A stretch of 64,000 nt of DNA. Source: Sutcliffiella deserti. GTDB lineage: Bacteria > Bacillota > Bacilli > Bacillales > Bacillaceae_I. Under the pieces are notes generated by a model that saw only the letters and a program-made list of their open reading frames with translations, had not been told where the DNA came from and did no database searches. Positions 16,682 through 26,022 of this stretch are shown one piece after another; the stretch's first letter is position 1; each line of letters starts with the position of its first letter. Location: contig NZ_JAIQDB010000002.1 of the NCBI RefSeq assembly GCF_020037475.1, forward strand, positions 124,001-188,000, read 5' to 3'. The translations under genes were made by a program, and so were the position numbers.

Positions 16682-17800
16682 TTACCTATCACTGTTCAGC
16701 ACATCCTTAACCATAGAGCGTTCTTTTGTTTGGCTGCCAATTTTCTCTCCAGTGACTTTTAGATATACTGCCAATGTGCATTCTATCATTCTTTTTAAGG
16801 AGAAGTTCGACTCCACTTTTGTTCGTGCTTCTTTGACTAGCTGCAGTCTTTTCAACTCATTGGCAAGCAAATACTCTATTTTGTTACAAAACTCTTCTTT
16901 GGAATGTTCAGAGATCAAGTAACCACTTTCGCCATTATCAATCGCTTCATTTATTCCGCCTTTATCAATGGATATGATAGGTGTACCTACTGACATCGCT
17001 TCAAGAACCACCATGGGGAAAACCTCTCTGTGCGATGTAACTAAAAGAATGTCCATATCCCTCAGAAACTCTTCAGGGGTATTAACTCCTCCCAGCATCT
17101 GTACCTTTTCCTGCAAGCCCATTTTATCTCTCTGTAGCTGCAACGCATGAAAATCCGGCCCATCCCCTGCAATGTGAAAAGTTATATTGGGATGATTGCG
17201 GCAAGCATCGGCCACCTCTAAAAAGAAGTCATGATTCTTTTCCTTTGAAATCCGTGCGAGTATTCCGACTTTTTTCTGAGGGAGGTTCTTTTTATGCTGA
17301 TATTCAAACCTCTTGAGATCAACACCATTGTAGACTGTACATATTTTTCTGCTTTCAATTCCATGATTAATTAACTGATATTTTTCAAAATCACTTACGG
17401 TGATGATTTTACTTGTGTACTTATTAAGAAACTTTCTAAATAAATAAGGAAAGTATTTTTCCAGCAAAGTCACATTATGCTTTGTATAAACAATGCTGAA
17501 CTTACTCTTGATGAAACAACTTAAAACAACAGCATAGAATACCATTCTCAAACTGTTTGCATGATAGATTTTTATATTCTTTGTCGTCATCAATTTCCAT
17601 AATATCCGCAGATTCAGGATGTGGTTTTTTTTATGCAGAAAGGTAAATCTTTGTTTCTCCTGAATGTTTCTGTAAAGTTCTCCAGGAGCAGCAGCATAGT
17701 AGAAGCTGAAGTCCGGATGGGATAGCTCATTCTCCAATTTGCAAAAATAATTTTCCGCACCACCCATGATCAGCTTATCTGTTACTAGTAGTACATTCAT
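16682..17800 (-). CDS. Family 4 glycosyltransferase (exopolysaccharide)
   Basis: 372 residues, GT-B fold. The N-terminal domain starts NVLLVTDKLIMGGAENYF and contains YTKHNVTLLEKYF. The C-terminal Glycos_transf_1 domain has VGILARISKEKNHDFFLEVA, HIAGDGPDFHAL and the EX7E motif REVFPMVVLEAMSVGTPIIS. It uses a nucleotide sugar donor to extend the lipid-linked unit. AGGAGGTG stands 6-7 bases before the ATG. It ends within the possible alternative start of the next gene, showing tight coupling. Confidence 0.92.
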   Translation of the reverse strand: MNVLLVTDKLIMGGAENYFCKLENELSHPDFSFYYAAAPGELYRNIQEKQRFTFLHKKNHILNLRILWKLMTTKNIKIYHANSLRMVFYAVVLSCFIKSKFSIVYTKHNVTLLEKYFPYLFRKFLNKYTSKIITVSDFEKYQLINHGIESRKICTVYNGVDLKRFEYQHKKNLPQKKVGILARISKEKNHDFFLEVADACRNHPNITFHIAGDGPDFHALQLQRDKMGLQEKVQMLGGVNTPEEFLRDMDILLVTSHREVFPMVVLEAMSVGTPIISIDKGGINEAIDNGESGYLISEHSKEEFCNKIEYLLANELKRLQLVKEARTKVESNFSLKRMIECTLAVYLKVTGEKIGSQTKERSMVKDVLNSDR

Positions 17801-17818
17801 TCTTCACACCTCCTATAA

Positions 17819-19066
17819 CTAACTGATGAGTTTCTTCAAGATGGGATACGTTTCTAATTGTTTTTTATTGTACTTTTCTTGTTGAATGGAATGGAGATAG
17901 GTAGATAAAATAGCAAGATACACAAAAAACATATCATTGATAATGACAGATAAAAACATCATCTGGATGACAAAACCGATATAGGTTAAGAAAAGATATT
18001 GTTTTTCCCGGTGAACATTGAATTTCCATAACTGGATGAAAATTAGGAAAATAAATATCAGGAAAAAGGAAATACCTACAAGCCCAGATTCAGACAAAAT
18101 ATCCAGAAATGTATTATGGACCGTCAGCGTATCATTATGACGAAAAAGATTGTAGTCGGAAAAATTAAAGGCTCCTATTCCAAAAATCATATTGTCGGAA
18201 AAGAAACTCCATGCCCTTCCCCATAATTCAAACCTGCCGCTTCCGCCATCAGTTGAAAAATCTTCAAACCTTGAATTAATCATTCCCAACATGTCAAATT
18301 TCAGTTGAACGATGACGATGTATGCCAGAAGACTTAGCGAAAGAACGGAACCAACTAGAATCTTCATCTGTTTATACGGTTTGTTCAATACTAGGTAAAC
18401 GGCAAACATAATTACCAAGGCCACAAAGCCCCCCCTTGATAAAGTAAGAAGGTTGGCTGCGATACATAAAATTAACCCTAATCTATTCTTCCAATTATGT
18501 TGATGACATAGATAGTAAGCAAAAAAGATAGTATTATAGAATACAAAAAAGTTAGGGTCCTCCAATAGCCCGATTAGCCTGGGGTAGTTCCGATCTACCA
18601 TTACCCCGTAATCTATTATCCTCCCACTATCCATTTCAACGCTGGCACTTCTAACGCCTAATATGTAGAAGATGAGACTTGCTGCGTTGAAGATAATTCC
18701 TGCATTGGATATTCCCTTTTCGATTACTTTGGAATTGGAATAGCTCAGTATGGACTTCATGATGAAATAACATGTTAAATAAAGTGTGATGCCGAATATT
18801 ATTCTTAGACTTGATTCAGGGTGTAAAGCAAAAGCTCCTGAATAGCAATAGAAGAAATAAAAGAGTAGCATTGCTACCTCAAAAGATTGCAGGCGCTGAA
18901 AATAGAAAGAAGATAGATGAATAAAAATGAATAATAATAGAAAAATCATATACGGCTTTAAGGAAAAGCCTAATGGAATACTATATCTTCCCAAAGTAAC
19001 AAGAACTATCATAAAAAAAATTGTGAACTGGTACCGTTGAGGTTTTATATAAAGACTACTATCCAT
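17819..19066 (-). CDS. O-antigen ligase/polymerase-like protein (Wzy)
   Basis: 415 residues with about eleven membrane segments and a large outside loop. The O-antigen ligase-like signature region is FGIGAFNFSDYNLFRHNDTL followed by TVHNTFLDILSESGLVGI, matching the HN..L..L...G..G pattern of Wzy_C proteins. It polymerises lipid-linked repeat units on the outer face of the membrane. GGGGGA stands 6 bases before the ATG, and the gene overlaps the flippase gene by 8 bases. The C-terminal tail (QQEKYNKKQLETYPILKKLI) is cytoplasmic. Confidence 0.88.
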   Translation of the reverse strand: MDSSLYIKPQRYQFTIFFMIVLVTLGRYSIPLGFSLKPYMIFLLLFIFIHLSSFYFQRLQSFEVAMLLFYFFYCYSGAFALHPESSLRIIFGITLYLTCYFIMKSILSYSNSKVIEKGISNAGIIFNAASLIFYILGVRSASVEMDSGRIIDYGVMVDRNYPRLIGLLEDPNFFVFYNTIFFAYYLCHQHNWKNRLGLILCIAANLLTLSRGGFVALVIMFAVYLVLNKPYKQMKILVGSVLSLSLLAYIVIVQLKFDMLGMINSRFEDFSTDGGSGRFELWGRAWSFFSDNMIFGIGAFNFSDYNLFRHNDTLTVHNTFLDILSESGLVGISFFLIFIFLIFIQLWKFNVHREKQYLFLTYIGFVIQMMFLSVIINDMFFVYLAILSTYLHSIQQEKYNKKQLETYPILKKLIS

Positions 19067-20528
19067 TTTCTATCCCCCTTTCATTTTCATGTTGCTTCTT
19101 CCATTTCTTTTGAAGTGCTATTTTCACAAAAGGCTTCAATTTCTCTTTCAAGTCTTTATCCAGAAAGAGAAAGGAAAATAAACTAGCAAGATGCAGCATC
19201 CCGCCAAGGAGTGGATATGGTTGCAAGAAATACTCGAAAAGGACAAGTGATACAAAAAATATGGTCAAGTAGGGCACTAATACTTTTCTAGCCACAAACT
19301 CTTTTTCTGCTGTAAATAACCAAAACCCAATAAGTGTAATAAGTTCAATGGTGATTCCTGCAAAGGCAGCTCCAATTAAGCCAAATTGATTGCTATAAAA
19401 TATATAAAGAAAAATCCCTATAATCACTGCGACCAATTGGACAGAAGTGCGATAAAGTTGACGGGCACTAGTTGTCAATCCATCTGCCAGAGATATATTT
19501 ACTGCTTGTAGAGTTAACAGAATGGAAAGGATTTTCAAAGGCAAGGTCGCTTCCAGCCAATTCTCCCCAAACAATAGGCCAATAATGGTCTCTGACAAAT
19601 AGTAAAAAGGAATAGTCATTACCATGCCTATCAAAGCCATGATTTTGGTCTGAGATATCAATAGGGAAAGGTGTTCTTTCATTCGTTGGTGATTAAAATG
19701 CCGGAATAGTACCGGATTATAGGCCCCAGCTACAATGAAAGGAATCTGTTGCAGAGCTTGCGGAATCCGGTATGCAACAGCAAATAAACCAACTTCCTGC
19801 AAAGTAAGCGTTCTTTCCAGAACGAGAGGACCTAAGTGGGGCATTATGACAAATAATAGTCCTCCAAGGGTGAATGAACCAAGATTCTGTAGCAGTCCTC
19901 TATGGAACTTGCTTCTCAGAGTTATTTTCATATTTTTCATAAGCATCACTATCCCGAGCACCCCGGCTGCCAAGTAAGAACAACCATATAGGAAGGAGAT
20001 GGTTACAGGACTCAGGGATAGGAGCATACCGATAATTATGGAACCGACTAGACATAGAGCTGAAATAATACGGATCAGTCCGCAATATTGCATCTTTTCC
20101 TTTAATTGAAAATAAGTGATGCCAATCGTTTGCATGGCAACACCAGTAACCATGGGAAGTACAAGAAAGTAAGCGGTCCGTATTAATTCTTCATTATTGC
20201 CATGAAGAACTTCTATCAACAGAAAACCTAGAGCAAAAGTAACTATTAATAATCCTGCGCGCATTTTGATATAGGAGGAAATGACAGCAGAAACGTCAGC
20301 CTCTTTTACTGAACCTTCCCTCAGCACGATCCCAGATAATCCTGCATCCGTGAAATATGCCATAATCATCGCCAACGCTAATACAACACTGAATAATCCA
20401 TAATGATAGGATTGCAGGTAGTAAGCGAGTATAATTAGTGCCCCTGCATTCAAAACACTAGTAAGGGCTGTGCTGTAGAACAAGTGAAAGATATTGGTGG
20501 AGATGGAGTTGCCTTTACTTTGTTTCAT
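19059..20528 (-). CDS. Polysaccharide flippase (Wzx, MOP superfamily)
   Basis: 489 residues, twelve or more membrane segments, with the pattern of Wzx/RfbX flippases: NIFHLFYSTALTSVLNAGAL at the front, YFTDAGLSGIVLREGS in the first cytoplasmic loop, and VGLFAVAYRIPQALQQIPFI in the middle. It moves the completed undecaprenyl-linked unit across the membrane for Wzy. AGGAG stands 8 bases before the ATG. It sits between the kinase-like and polymerase genes as expected in a Wzx/Wzy operon. Confidence 0.9.
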   Translation of the reverse strand: MKQSKGNSISTNIFHLFYSTALTSVLNAGALIILAYYLQSYHYGLFSVVLALAMIMAYFTDAGLSGIVLREGSVKEADVSAVISSYIKMRAGLLIVTFALGFLLIEVLHGNNEELIRTAYFLVLPMVTGVAMQTIGITYFQLKEKMQYCGLIRIISALCLVGSIIIGMLLSLSPVTISFLYGCSYLAAGVLGIVMLMKNMKITLRSKFHRGLLQNLGSFTLGGLLFVIMPHLGPLVLERTLTLQEVGLFAVAYRIPQALQQIPFIVAGAYNPVLFRHFNHQRMKEHLSLLISQTKIMALIGMVMTIPFYYLSETIIGLLFGENWLEATLPLKILSILLTLQAVNISLADGLTTSARQLYRTSVQLVAVIIGIFLYIFYSNQFGLIGAAFAGITIELITLIGFWLFTAEKEFVARKVLVPYLTIFFVSLVLFEYFLQPYPLLGGMLHLASLFSFLFLDKDLKEKLKPFVKIALQKKWKKQHENERGIENG

Positions 20529-20564
20529 CTAAGTATGCTCCTTATGGTCACAGCTTCCCTGCAG

Positions 20565-21194
20565 CTAAGCTGTTTGATAGATCACACCTACAATTTTTTT
20601 GTTCGATCTTTCAAGAAAGTGTTTTGTTTGAAGTGCATCAGCCTTTTTAGTACTGTGCTCTTTTATCACAAGGACGACTCCATCACATCTTCTCGATAAT
20701 ACTTGGGCGTCGGATGATTCTAAGAAAGAGGGAGCATCAAGTATGATTACATCGAAGGATTGGTTCCAATCCGTCATCAGCTCTTCCGCTCTATTTAGGA
20801 GACCGATATTGGAAACGTTCTCTCTTGATAACCCTGACGGCAGTAGGGAAAGACCGGGTGTTGAAGTCATTACAGCGTATAAATTAATACTCCCTTTTTC
20901 CTTAATGACATCCACCAAACCACTGGAATTGTTTATATTGAAATACTTATGAAGGGAGGGCCTCCTTAAATTTGCATCTACCAAAAGTACCTTCTTTCCC
21001 AATTCAGCAAAAGAGATTGCCAGTTTAGCAGAAATTATTGCCTTCTGATCTTCCAGATTGGGAGAAGTTATTGTCAGGAATATACTGTCCTTCCGCAATT
21101 CTTCTTCAATATTAGTGCGGATAATTCTAATCTGATCTGTACTTACCATGTTCTCCTTCAGTGATAATTTTTTGGCCCATCTGTTATTAAACAC
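20565..21194 (-). CDS. BY-kinase-like (CpsD/EpsB) ATPase with degenerate Walker A
   Basis: 209 residues, the length and order of Gram-positive CpsD/EpsB tyrosine kinases: RIIRTNIEEEL, the P-loop region, GKKVLLVDANLRRPSLHKYF (Walker A'), VIILDAPSFLESSDAQVLSR (Walker B) and DGVVLVIKEHSTKK. Functional relatives have PGEGKST at the P-loop; here the same place reads TSPNLEDQKAII. The Lys is kept, but the glycines and the Ser/Thr are gone. The C-terminal tyrosine cluster is also missing (end: KKIVGVIYQTA). It is therefore probably catalytically weak or purely regulatory. GTG start at 21194 with AGGGGGG upstream, overlapping the chain-length gene by 8 bases. Confidence 0.85.
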   Translation of the reverse strand: MFNNRWAKKLSLKENMVSTDQIRIIRTNIEEELRKDSIFLTITSPNLEDQKAIISAKLAISFAELGKKVLLVDANLRRPSLHKYFNINNSSGLVDVIKEKGSINLYAVMTSTPGLSLLPSGLSRENVSNIGLLNRAEELMTDWNQSFDVIILDAPSFLESSDAQVLSRRCDGVVLVIKEHSTKKADALQTKHFLERSNKKIVGVIYQTA

Positions 21195-21912
21195 GTAATT
21201 CCCCCCTACTTTTCGATTTCCCTACTTTTCTGGTTTGGCCTCTTTCACCCACTACTAAAGGGATTCGCATTTTCTGCTTTAAATTGATTGTTCCCAGAAC
21301 TGGAATACCTATTATCTCTTCCACTTCTTTAGAATGTTTGATGCCATCATCAAGATCTTCCCGAAGCATTGCCATACCTACGCCTAAGAAGGCACTGACT
21401 ACAAACCCAATTCCCAGGTTTAAAGTAAGACTGCCTATCACTTCAGGCTCTATCTCCGTTGCGTTCAACACTTGAATATCAGCTACATTGAAGGATTCCT
21501 TCATGAACGTCACTGCTGTTGAAGAGATGCTGCTGGCAATTTCTTTTGCGATTTCGGGATCGTGATCTCTCACAATCACATTGATGATCTGGGAGTTCTT
21601 ATTATTTTGTAAGGAAACCTCTTTCTCAAGGTCTGTTGTAATGTTCATTTCCTTTTTTACTTCATTCAATACAATGGGACTTTTCAATAAGTCCATTGTC
21701 GAGGCAAGAAGCATATTGATTTCTCCCTGTGCCGCTACCTCTCTCTCCAGCTTTCCGACAAGTATGGTCGAAGTGGATTCATAGGTCGGTTTTATAATGA
21801 ATATGGAAGTTAGAGATGTGAGTATAAAAAGGCAAAGGATTGTTACTAAAATCGTTTTGAATCTCCGTTTTAATACTTGAATAAAGTTTTTCAGATTCAT
21901 TCTATCGTCCAC
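21187..21912 (-). CDS. Wzz/YveK-type chain-length regulator
   Basis: About 241 residues. Two membrane helices (TILVTILCLFILTSLTSIFI near the N-terminus and LGIGFVVSAFLGVGMAML near residue 185) flank an extracytoplasmic helical region, the classical Wzz/CapA layout, and a short cytoplasmic tail follows (KQKMRIPLVVGERGQTRK). In Gram-positive systems this protein activates the partner kinase and sets polymer length. I place the start at the GTG at 21912, which has AGGAGG with a 6-base spacer; the ATG four codons later is too far from it. First gene of the exopolysaccharide operon, so the promoter lies in 21913-22130. Confidence 0.87.
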   Translation of the reverse strand: MDDRMNLKNFIQVLKRRFKTILVTILCLFILTSLTSIFIIKPTYESTSTILVGKLEREVAAQGEINMLLASTMDLLKSPIVLNEVKKEMNITTDLEKEVSLQNNKNSQIINVIVRDHDPEIAKEIASSISSTAVTFMKESFNVADIQVLNATEIEPEVIGSLTLNLGIGFVVSAFLGVGMAMLREDLDDGIKHSKEVEEIIGIPVLGTINLKQKMRIPLVVGERGQTRKVGKSKSRGELRV

Positions 21913-22394
21913 AATATTCCTCCTAAAACATTTGATCGGACTCACTGGAATCCACATAAATCAACCATATTCCTATCTATGTCTATGATGCATATCCATA
22001 AACAAATATTCACTATAAAGAACGTTACGCTAAAAAAAATTATAATTCATTTGTATTTTACAATTTACTCCTCCCTTTTTCTCTGTTATTGTTCTTTATA
22101 AAGAATTATTTATTTGAGTATACTACACTTCCTTCTGAAATAACACAAATTCTAACATTTTTTTGAAAAACAAAAAAAGACTAGAGAAAAAGATTAGAAA
22201 GAGCAGAAGACAATAGGGACAGTTCGGCCAGTTACCTGGTTCACTATTAGTTATTTTTAAGAAAAGAAAACTAATAATTAAAATTATTAAAAAAGTTACA
22301 CTATAAAAATTGAAGGGACATAGGAACAGGTTTAGACCACTGAAAAGTACTTGGTTCATTGTTGTTGAAGACAACTTGGAAAGGGAGGCTTTTA
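21913..22394. other. Divergent intergenic region between exopolysaccharide operon and galE
   Basis: AT-rich region of about 480 bases that must hold promoters for both directions. No convincing -35/-10 pair could be picked, since many A/T runs match weakly. Segments around 22190-22345 contain GGGACAG, GAACAGGTTTAGACC and GGTTCA pieces that look like worn dispersed repeat units. Confidence 0.4.
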
Positions 22395-23426
22395 ATGAAC
22401 ATTTTAGTAACAGGCGGGTTGGGGTATATTGGTTCACATACATGTGTGGCTTTATTGGAAGCAGGTTATAACGTAATAGTGGCCGATAATTTGTGTAATA
22501 GTAAAGAAGAAACTAAAAATAGAATCAACCAAATAACAGGCAAAGAATTAACATTCTATCAGCTTGAAGTGACGAGTGATTATGCTGTTGAAGAAATTTT
22601 TAATCAGCACGAAATTGATGGAATTATTCATTTTGCCGGATTGAAGGCAGTAGGAGAATCTGTAGAAAAACCACTAGTTTATTATTACAATAATATTGTC
22701 AGCACGATGGTACTTGCTAGAGCTTGTCAGAAATATGGGGTTAAACGATTTGTCTTCAGTTCTTCAGCAACCGTATATGGAGATAATAAAGCCCCCTTTA
22801 TTGAAGATATGAAGCTTTTACCAACAACAAATCCTTACGGTGAAACAAAGGCTATGTGTGAAAGGATTCTTACTGATATTGCCAAAGCATATCCAGTATT
22901 TTCAGTTGCTTTGCTTCGATATTTTAATCCTGTTGGTGCCCATGAAAGTGGCTTAATAGGTGAAGCACCTAATGGTATTCCTAATAACCTTATGCCTTAT
23001 GTTACCCAGGTTGCTAAAGGGAAACTTGAAAAGCTACGAGTTTTTGGGAACGACTATCCAACTATAGATGGAACCGGTGTAAGAGACTATATTCATGTAT
23101 TAGACCTAGCAGAAGGGCATGTCGCAGCGTTAAATAATCTCAAGGAAGGTGCTCATGTTTATAACTTGGGAACTGGTCAGGGTACTAGCGTACTTAAGTT
23201 AGTGAAAGCTTTTGAAGAAGCTAATGGTATAAAAATTCCTTATGAAATAGCAGCTCGTAGGCCAGGGGATATTGCTTCATGTTATGCCGATGCTTCGAAA
23301 GCGGAAAGGGAGCTTGGCTGGACAGCTACACGTAATATAGTTGCAATGTGTCGAGATGCTTGGAATTTCGAGAAAACTTATCGAAAACATGGGGAGAACA
23401 CGAAGAAGGTTCTCATGCTTTTTTAG
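22395..23426 (+). CDS. galE: UDP-glucose 4-epimerase
   Basis: 343 residues of an extended short-chain dehydrogenase. NAD-binding motif NILVTGGLGYIGSHTCVAL, the SDR motif FVFSSSATVYGD with catalytic Ser, and YGETKAMCE supplying Tyr and Lys. ALLRYFNPVGAHESGLIGE and YIHVLDLAEGHVAAL are GalE-specific. The enzyme interconverts UDP-glucose and UDP-galactose and feeds the adjacent exopolysaccharide operon, from which it is divergently transcribed. The start ATG has GGGAGG 6 bases upstream; an upstream in-frame ATG is not used. The C-terminal tail (YRKHGENTKKVLMLF) is slightly unlike the usual end and may have been altered. Confidence 0.93.
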   Translation: MNILVTGGLGYIGSHTCVALLEAGYNVIVADNLCNSKEETKNRINQITGKELTFYQLEVTSDYAVEEIFNQHEIDGIIHFAGLKAVGESVEKPLVYYYNNIVSTMVLARACQKYGVKRFVFSSSATVYGDNKAPFIEDMKLLPTTNPYGETKAMCERILTDIAKAYPVFSVALLRYFNPVGAHESGLIGEAPNGIPNNLMPYVTQVAKGKLEKLRVFGNDYPTIDGTGVRDYIHVLDLAEGHVAALNNLKEGAHVYNLGTGQGTSVLKLVKAFEEANGIKIPYEIAARRPGDIASCYADASKAERELGWTATRNIVAMCRDAWNFEKTYRKHGENTKKVLMLF

Positions 23427-23459
23427 TAACTCAATTGATAGATTAAGATTGTCCTTTTT

Positions 23460-23490
23460 ACCCATCACAAATAGTGGTGGGTATTTTTTT
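23460..23490 (+). terminator. Intrinsic terminator of galE
   Basis: ACCCATCAC and GTGGTGGGT arms around AAATA, followed by ATTTTTTT, 34 bases beyond the galE stop codon. Confidence 0.85.
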
Positions 23491-23629
23491 GAGAGATCCT
23501 CTAAATGCAAAATTTTTGAATACCAGTTGCTCTCCCTGGGTGCATAATGTAATTGATTATTTAGTAGATAATAAATATGCTATTCTTGTTAGAGATGTTT
23601 ATTTGTTACAAGATGATAAAAATTTGTAA
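23487..23629 (+). pseudogene. Possible 3' fragment of an unknown gene
   Basis: An open stretch right after the galE terminator reads like protein: FLRDPLNAKFLNTSCSPWVH, then NVIDYLVDNKYAILVRDVYL and LQDDKNL before TAA. There is no start codon or ribosome binding site. It may be the end of a gene truncated by rearrangement. Family unknown. Confidence 0.3.
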
Positions 23630-23702
23630 CGTATGACAGTTGAAAGATAGAAACACTGGAACATGGTAACAGAAGAAAATTAAAACTCGGTAGGTGATCA
23701 CA

Positions 23703-24623
23703 TTGTCAAAAATAGTAGTAGTGGGAAGCTATGTCGTGGACTTAGCGGCAAGAACCCCTCACATGCCTAAACCAGGAGAAACTGTGCTCGGTGGCCCATT
23801 TAGGATGGGTCCTGGCGGTAAAGGGGGAAACCAGGCAGTGGCCGCCGTCCGCTTGGGCGCCGAAGTTACAATGGTCACCAAGGTGGGAAAAGACTTATTC
23901 GGTGACGAAGCCCTCCATCATTTCAAAATAGAAGGCATCCATTCAGGCTTCATCAACCAAGTAGAAGACGAATCTACCGGTGCAGCCCTCATTGCAGTGG
24001 ATGACTCAGGGGAAAACATGATTATCGTCTCTCTTGGAGCGTGCGGTACCATCACAGAAGAAGAAGTGGAAAAAGCCGAAGCAGCCTTTCGTGAAGCGGA
24101 TATCATTCTGCTCCAGCTGGAAACCTCCATGGCGGCCATTCGTACCACTATCAATCTTGCACATAAGCTTTCAAAACCAATTATTCTAAACCCGGCACCT
24201 TACCAGAAGATATCAGATGAACTTTTGGCAAAAGTAAACTACATTACACCTAACGAAACAGAAGCAGGACTCTTAACAGGCAAAGAAGTGACTGACGAAG
24301 ACTCAGCCAGAAAAGCTGCACAAATACTATTAGCAAAAGGCATAAACACCGTGATCATCACTCTTGGTAAACAAGGCTGCTACCTTATGCAACAAGGGGA
24401 AAATGCCGGTAAAATCATACCAGGCTACCAAGTCCAAGCTGTCGATACTACTGGAGCAGGAGACGCCTTCAATGGCGGATTTGCCCACTTCATCGCAGAA
24501 GGCAAACCAATAGAAAAAGCCTGCAGCCTTGCTAATGCAGTGGCAGCACTTTCTGTCACTAAAAATGGTACAGCGCTAGCAATGCCTTATTTGGAGGAAG
24601 TGAAGGAGTTGTGGGGAACTTAG
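23703..24623 (+). CDS. PfkB-family sugar kinase (ribokinase-like)
   Basis: 306 residues. PfkB signature 1 is GPGGKGGNQAVAAVRLGAEV; signature 2 is VDTTGAGDAFNGGFAHFIAE with the catalytic Asp. SKIVVVGSYVVDLAARTPHM at the N-terminus and PNETEAGLLTG in the middle are typical of ribokinase. It phosphorylates a sugar, most simply ribose to ribose 5-phosphate, using ATP. I place the start at TTG 23703, because TAGGTGATC (extended Shine-Dalgarno match) lies just before it; the GTG three codons upstream overlaps that site. There are no rbs transport genes beside it, so the substrate is open. Confidence 0.88.
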   Translation: MSKIVVVGSYVVDLAARTPHMPKPGETVLGGPFRMGPGGKGGNQAVAAVRLGAEVTMVTKVGKDLFGDEALHHFKIEGIHSGFINQVEDESTGAALIAVDDSGENMIIVSLGACGTITEEEVEKAEAAFREADIILLQLETSMAAIRTTINLAHKLSKPIILNPAPYQKISDELLAKVNYITPNETEAGLLTGKEVTDEDSARKAAQILLAKGINTVIITLGKQGCYLMQQGENAGKIIPGYQVQAVDTTGAGDAFNGGFAHFIAEGKPIEKACSLANAVAALSVTKNGTALAMPYLEEVKELWGT

Positions 24624-24644
24624 GGAAGTGCTGACTGAGGCATG

Positions 24645-24757
24645 GAGCATGGGGACGGTTCCTCCGCTTCTTTAGTTAAATATTTTGTAAATTATAGTCG
24701 ATAGACTGTGGGGTAACAACTCATTTCGACTATTTGGGTAGGTACTCCCTTTTAGAG
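24645..24757. repeat. Composite repeat E, copy 1
   Basis: A family A-type hairpin (core GGGGACGGTTCC, GCTTCT) followed by an AT-rich tail with ATTATA..GATAGACT, GGTAAC and CTCATTTCGACTATTTGGG then AGGTACTCC. The same order and nearly the same sequence occur at 27192-27302, on the same strand, so the DUF58/DUF4129 pair is bracketed by direct repeats of about 110 bp. Confidence 0.75.
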
Positions 24758-24774
24758 TTATAATGGATCACATA

Positions 24775-24820
24775 CAAAAAACAAGCCATGAAGTTAAATT
24801 ACTTCAACGGCTTGTTTTTC
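24775..24820. terminator. Terminator of the DUF58-DUF4129 operon
   Basis: AAAAAACAAGCC and GGCTTGTTTTT arms with an inner GAAGT/ACTTC stem. Both flanks are A/T tracts, so it can work in both directions, for the PfkB gene and for the minus-strand pair. Confidence 0.82.
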
Positions 24821-24831
24821 TAGATTCATAG

Positions 24832-26022
24832 CTACTTCTCCCCAAGAGTAGCTTTTACATTGTTCAGGTGGACTTTAAAGAGTGCAATATCTTCATTTGA
24901 AAGATCCATATCACCGTAACGTAATTTTGTATAAGTGCTATAGAATTCAGGTACATAAATCTTCTCTCTCTTTAGCCATTCTTCTAATGTTTCAAAAGGA
25001 GCACGCCCCCGACTAATCTTCCTTGAATCCAGTTCAAAAGCATACATTAACCTCCTCACCTCTTGAAGGCGTTGGAAATTATGCGCTTTTGAGATACTAT
25101 CTGCACTCTTTTTTACTTTAATTTTTGGGAGTTTAGTTCCTTCATCAAATAACGTTGAGTTCTTATCATTCCGCTGAAAGAAAAATAGGATTGAATATGT
25201 AAAGAGAGCGAATAGGACAATGAAAAATAGAATAAGGGCCCATGAGATCGGGAGGGCTGACAAAGTTTCCTCCTTACCTAATGTTGATAGGTGTGGGGGG
25301 GCGTCGATAGCAGGGGGACTTTCCAGTTTATCTATTAAGTTACTAGAATTTTTGAGTAGGTTAAGGACAAATAGTAAGGGTTTAATAAATAAAAAGCCGA
25401 TATAAGCAAATGCAGTTACCACGATATAGTATAAGCTTAAGATCAGCCATTTTCCTACAGTGAAAAGAAAGATAGCTAAAAGAACGAATGGAAAGAACAA
25501 AGTAGCTGAAATAAATAATAATTTTCTTTTTATAATTTTGTCACCTATTAATAACCATGTATCCCCAACCTTTAAGCAGATTATTACGAAAAGCTGCGCT
25601 ACAAATAAGACCAGTACTTTTTCCAAATGAGCAGAGCTATTAACATGCATAATTAAAATGACGGTAAACATATAAATCATCGAAAACATAAGAAAAATAT
25701 AACTTGAAATGAAATTTTCTTTAATGATTATTTCGTAGCAGCGCCAACTAATGCATACACCTAAAAAAACGGAAAGAATGGTCGTGAATCCAAACAGGTA
25801 GGCAATGGCGGATAGTAAAATAGAGACAATGACAAATACTAAATAGATTCTACCTTTAATCACATAACTTAGTGCAAAGTACATTAAAAAGGAGAAAAGA
25901 GCAAGGCTTAAAATCAGGCTAACAGGAGGAAAGTCATTGCTATAAAAGAATGCCAGGAAAAAAAATAAAAAATTCAACTCTAAAATAATATTTACACTAC
26001 TGCGCCATATTTTCTGCTGCAT
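24832..26022 (-). CDS. DUF4129-type multi-pass membrane protein
   Basis: 396 residues. About eight membrane helices fill the first 225 residues, an outside loop follows, one more helix (ISWALILFFIVLFALFTYSI) and a cytoplasmic C-terminal domain of 110 residues. That domain has RRLMYAFELDSRKISRGRAP, FETLEEWLKRE and YTKLRYGDMDLS, which is the DUF4129 pattern. These proteins accompany MoxR ATPase and DUF58 genes. The start is the second ATG (26022) because AAAAGGA is correctly spaced for it; the gene overlaps the DUF58 gene by 26 bases, which shows coupling. Function unknown, probably cell-envelope related. Confidence 0.8.
   Translation of the reverse strand: MQQKIWRSSVNIILELNFLFFFLAFFYSNDFPPVSLILSLALFSFLMYFALSYVIKGRIYLVFVIVSILLSAIAYLFGFTTILSVFLGVCISWRCYEIIIKENFISSYIFLMFSMIYMFTVILIMHVNSSAHLEKVLVLFVAQLFVIICLKVGDTWLLIGDKIIKRKLLFISATLFFPFVLLAIFLFTVGKWLILSLYYIVVTAFAYIGFLFIKPLLFVLNLLKNSSNLIDKLESPPAIDAPPHLSTLGKEETLSALPISWALILFFIVLFALFTYSILFFFQRNDKNSTLFDEGTKLPKIKVKKSADSISKAHNFQRLQEVRRLMYAFELDSRKISRGRAPFETLEEWLKREKIYVPEFYSTYTKLRYGDMDLSNEDIALFKVHLNNVKATLGEK

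Noticed and set aside
22123-22443. Hydrophobic minus-strand frame overlapping the galE start
   Set aside because: Composition comes from A/T runs read as Phe and Leu; overlaps the real galE start and has no ribosome site.
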